From RPQJ01 sp963748985 (GTDB lineage: Bacteria > Pseudomonadota > Gammaproteobacteria > Steroidobacterales > Steroidobacteraceae): a stretch of DNA of 64,000 nucleotides. The notes under the pieces were generated by a model. It was not told the origin of the DNA and ran no database searches. It worked only from the letters and a program-made list of their open reading frames with translations. The stretch spans positions 13,437 through 77,436 of the forward strand of contig CAVVKQ010000025.1 of assembly GCA_963748985.1 (NCBI GenBank), given 5' to 3'. The translations under genes and the position numbers were made by a program. This document shows, piece by piece, positions 63,249 to 64,000 of the stretch; the stretch's first letter is position 1, and the number at the start of each line of letters is the position of its first letter.

Positions 63249-64000
63249 GCAATCACGAGCATGAAAGTTCGCGATCACCCGCTGGGGACATCTCCCTGGA
63301 TCGCGCCTGGCAACAGTTGTCGGATGAACAGCCGCCGCCAGCACTCGATGCCGCGATCATCGCGGCTGCACACAAGTCGATCCAGGATCACGACGAGCAG
63401 GCACAGGTAATCCGCGCCAGCCGCCAGTACCGGAATTGGCTGACGCGGTGGCAACCGTTGGCTGCGGCGGCCGCCGTGGCTGGTCTCGCTTTCGTTCTCG
63501 TGCAATCGCTGCCGCTCGATCGGGATGTCGCGCCGACGATTCGGATCGAGGAACCTTCACCCAACGCCGCGACGGCGCAGAAGGAACTGCACAGCCCGCC
63601 AGCTGGCGAGGCGAGCGACGCCAAGGCGGTGCAACCCGGTGAATCTGCCGCTGCTCCAGAGCCGCGTGCGGCGGCGGACAGTGCACTCACGCAGGCGGTC
63701 GTCCCTGCGCCAGCCGCGTCGGCTCCTGCAGCGGCTGAGTTCGATCAGTTCGATCAACGACAGGAAGCGACGTCGAAAGCAAGCGGCGGAATCGCGTCAG
63801 CTGAAGTCGCCGCACCTGCACAGGAGCGTCGGCGGAATGATCAGTTGCCCCTGACCGTGGCGGATCGAGCCGCAAGAATTGCCGGGCTTTATGCTGCGGG
63901 CGACACAGCCGGCGCCGAAGCGGCCCTGCGTGAATTTCGTGCCGTCGATCCGGATGCCGACACGTACCTGCCAGACTCGCTCCGCGATTGGGCGCGGACC
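63245..64000 (+). CDS. Putative anti-sigma factor, 3' end outside window (copy 2)
   Basis: First 252 residues of the membrane protein that follows the sigma factor: one helix (WQPLAAAAAVAGLAFVLVQS) and an Ala/Pro-rich linker, then GLYAAGDTAGAEAALREFRA. It is open to the last base of the window. No zinc-finger (ZAS) Cys/His motif is visible, so the anti-sigma role rests on the coupling to an ECF sigma gene and the single-helix topology. What follows this point would show whether it ends normally or fuses to glyQ again. Confidence 0.7.
   Translation, partial: MSNHEHESSRSPAGDISLDRAWQQLSDEQPPPALDAAIIAAAHKSIQDHDEQAQVIRASRQYRNWLTRWQPLAAAAAVAGLAFVLVQSLPLDRDVAPTIRIEEPSPNAATAQKELHSPPAGEASDAKAVQPGESAAAPEPRAAADSALTQAVVPAPAASAPAAAEFDQFDQRQEATSKASGGIASAEVAAPAQERRRNDQLPLTVADRAARIAGLYAAGDTAGAEAALREFRAVDPDADTYLPDSLRDWART

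Larger units (their letters stand above)
54675..64000. repeat. Tandem duplication unit, copy 2 (about 9.3 kb)
   Basis: Direct repeat of 45365-54674, 16 bases longer. Its last base (GATTGGGCGCGGACC) is also the last base of the window, exactly the point where copy 1 ends. Differences from copy 1 are mostly single substitutions at third codon positions, two +1 indels in DUF885 and a net 14-bp change in the REP element. Confidence 0.95.

Noticed and set aside
45365..64000. Composite transposon or integrated element carrying the 9.3-kb unit
   Set aside because: No transposase, integrase, terminal inverted repeats or target-site duplication are visible at either boundary; the ends fall inside ordinary genes.

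Overview
The window is GC-rich, gene-dense DNA from a proteobacterium, most likely a gammaproteobacterium. Supporting this are the E. coli-like order rhodanese-grxC-secB-gpsA-trmL with a divergent envC, the block glnA / DUF4124 / ntrB / ntrC, a split glyQ-glyS glycyl-tRNA synthetase, and a tonB-exbB-exbD set. Steroidobacter- or Xanthomonas-like groups would fit the gene set, but that placement is inference. There are no tRNA, rRNA, CRISPR, phage or insertion-sequence genes that I can recognise.

Layout. 1-6.8 kb is a peptide-use cluster: an amidohydrolase dipeptidase cut by the window start, two POT peptide transporters (the second frameshifted), a GntR/HutC-type regulator and a secreted M2 dipeptidyl carboxypeptidase. 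6.9-11.4 kb holds a GGDEF remnant, tonB-exbB-exbD, a DUF1232 protein and a phenylpyruvate/indolepyruvate decarboxylase. 11.4-12.2 kb is a decaying dihydrofolate-reductase-like pseudogene with internal tandem duplications. 12.3-18.8 kb carries an alpha/beta hydrolase, a DUF1615 lipoprotein, an SDR, an OPT peptide transporter, an EamA exporter, a holin-like membrane protein and a MAPEG protein. 18.8-26.6 kb is the conserved envelope/secretion block (S41 protease, GAF-GGDEF-EAL protein, EnvC, rhodanese, GrxC, SecB, GpsA, TrmL). 26.7-29.3 kb has a CBS protein, a PyrD1B-like dihydroorotate dehydrogenase and a membrane-anchored MDR oxidoreductase. 29.4-34.0 kb is the nitrogen-control block ntrC-ntrB-DUF4124-glnA. 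34.5-44.7 kb has DUF3300/DUF2950 lipoproteins, sulfoacetaldehyde acetyltransferase (xsc), an AarF/UbiB kinase, EcsC, a membrane protein, an SDR and a SulP transporter.

The striking part is 44.9-64 kb. A unit of about 9.3 kb is present twice in direct tandem (45365-54674 and 54675-64000). It contains the 3' half of glyQ, glyS, plsC, a GNAT gene, tfoX-like, cytochrome c, a DUF885 peptidase, a Tat-like hypothetical protein, an ECF sigma factor and most of its putative anti-sigma gene. The internal junction fuses the anti-sigma gene in frame to the 3' half of glyQ. The copies differ mainly at synonymous sites and unevenly: plsC is clearly diverged, while about 650 bp around cytochrome c are identical. 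Copy 2 has a doubly frameshifted DUF885 gene. The window stops exactly on the last base of copy 2. This is either a real tandem array or two strain haplotypes joined by an assembler; the sequence alone cannot decide.

A second theme is a family of about 60-bp palindromic REP-like elements directly behind stop codons (1044, 2573, 28163) or inside the 3' end of glyQ (45832, 55142). Their cores differ, but the arms stay complementary. Several genes also carry isolated single-base frameshifts (POT2, SDR, pyrD, DUF885 copy 2), which could be real decay or consensus errors.
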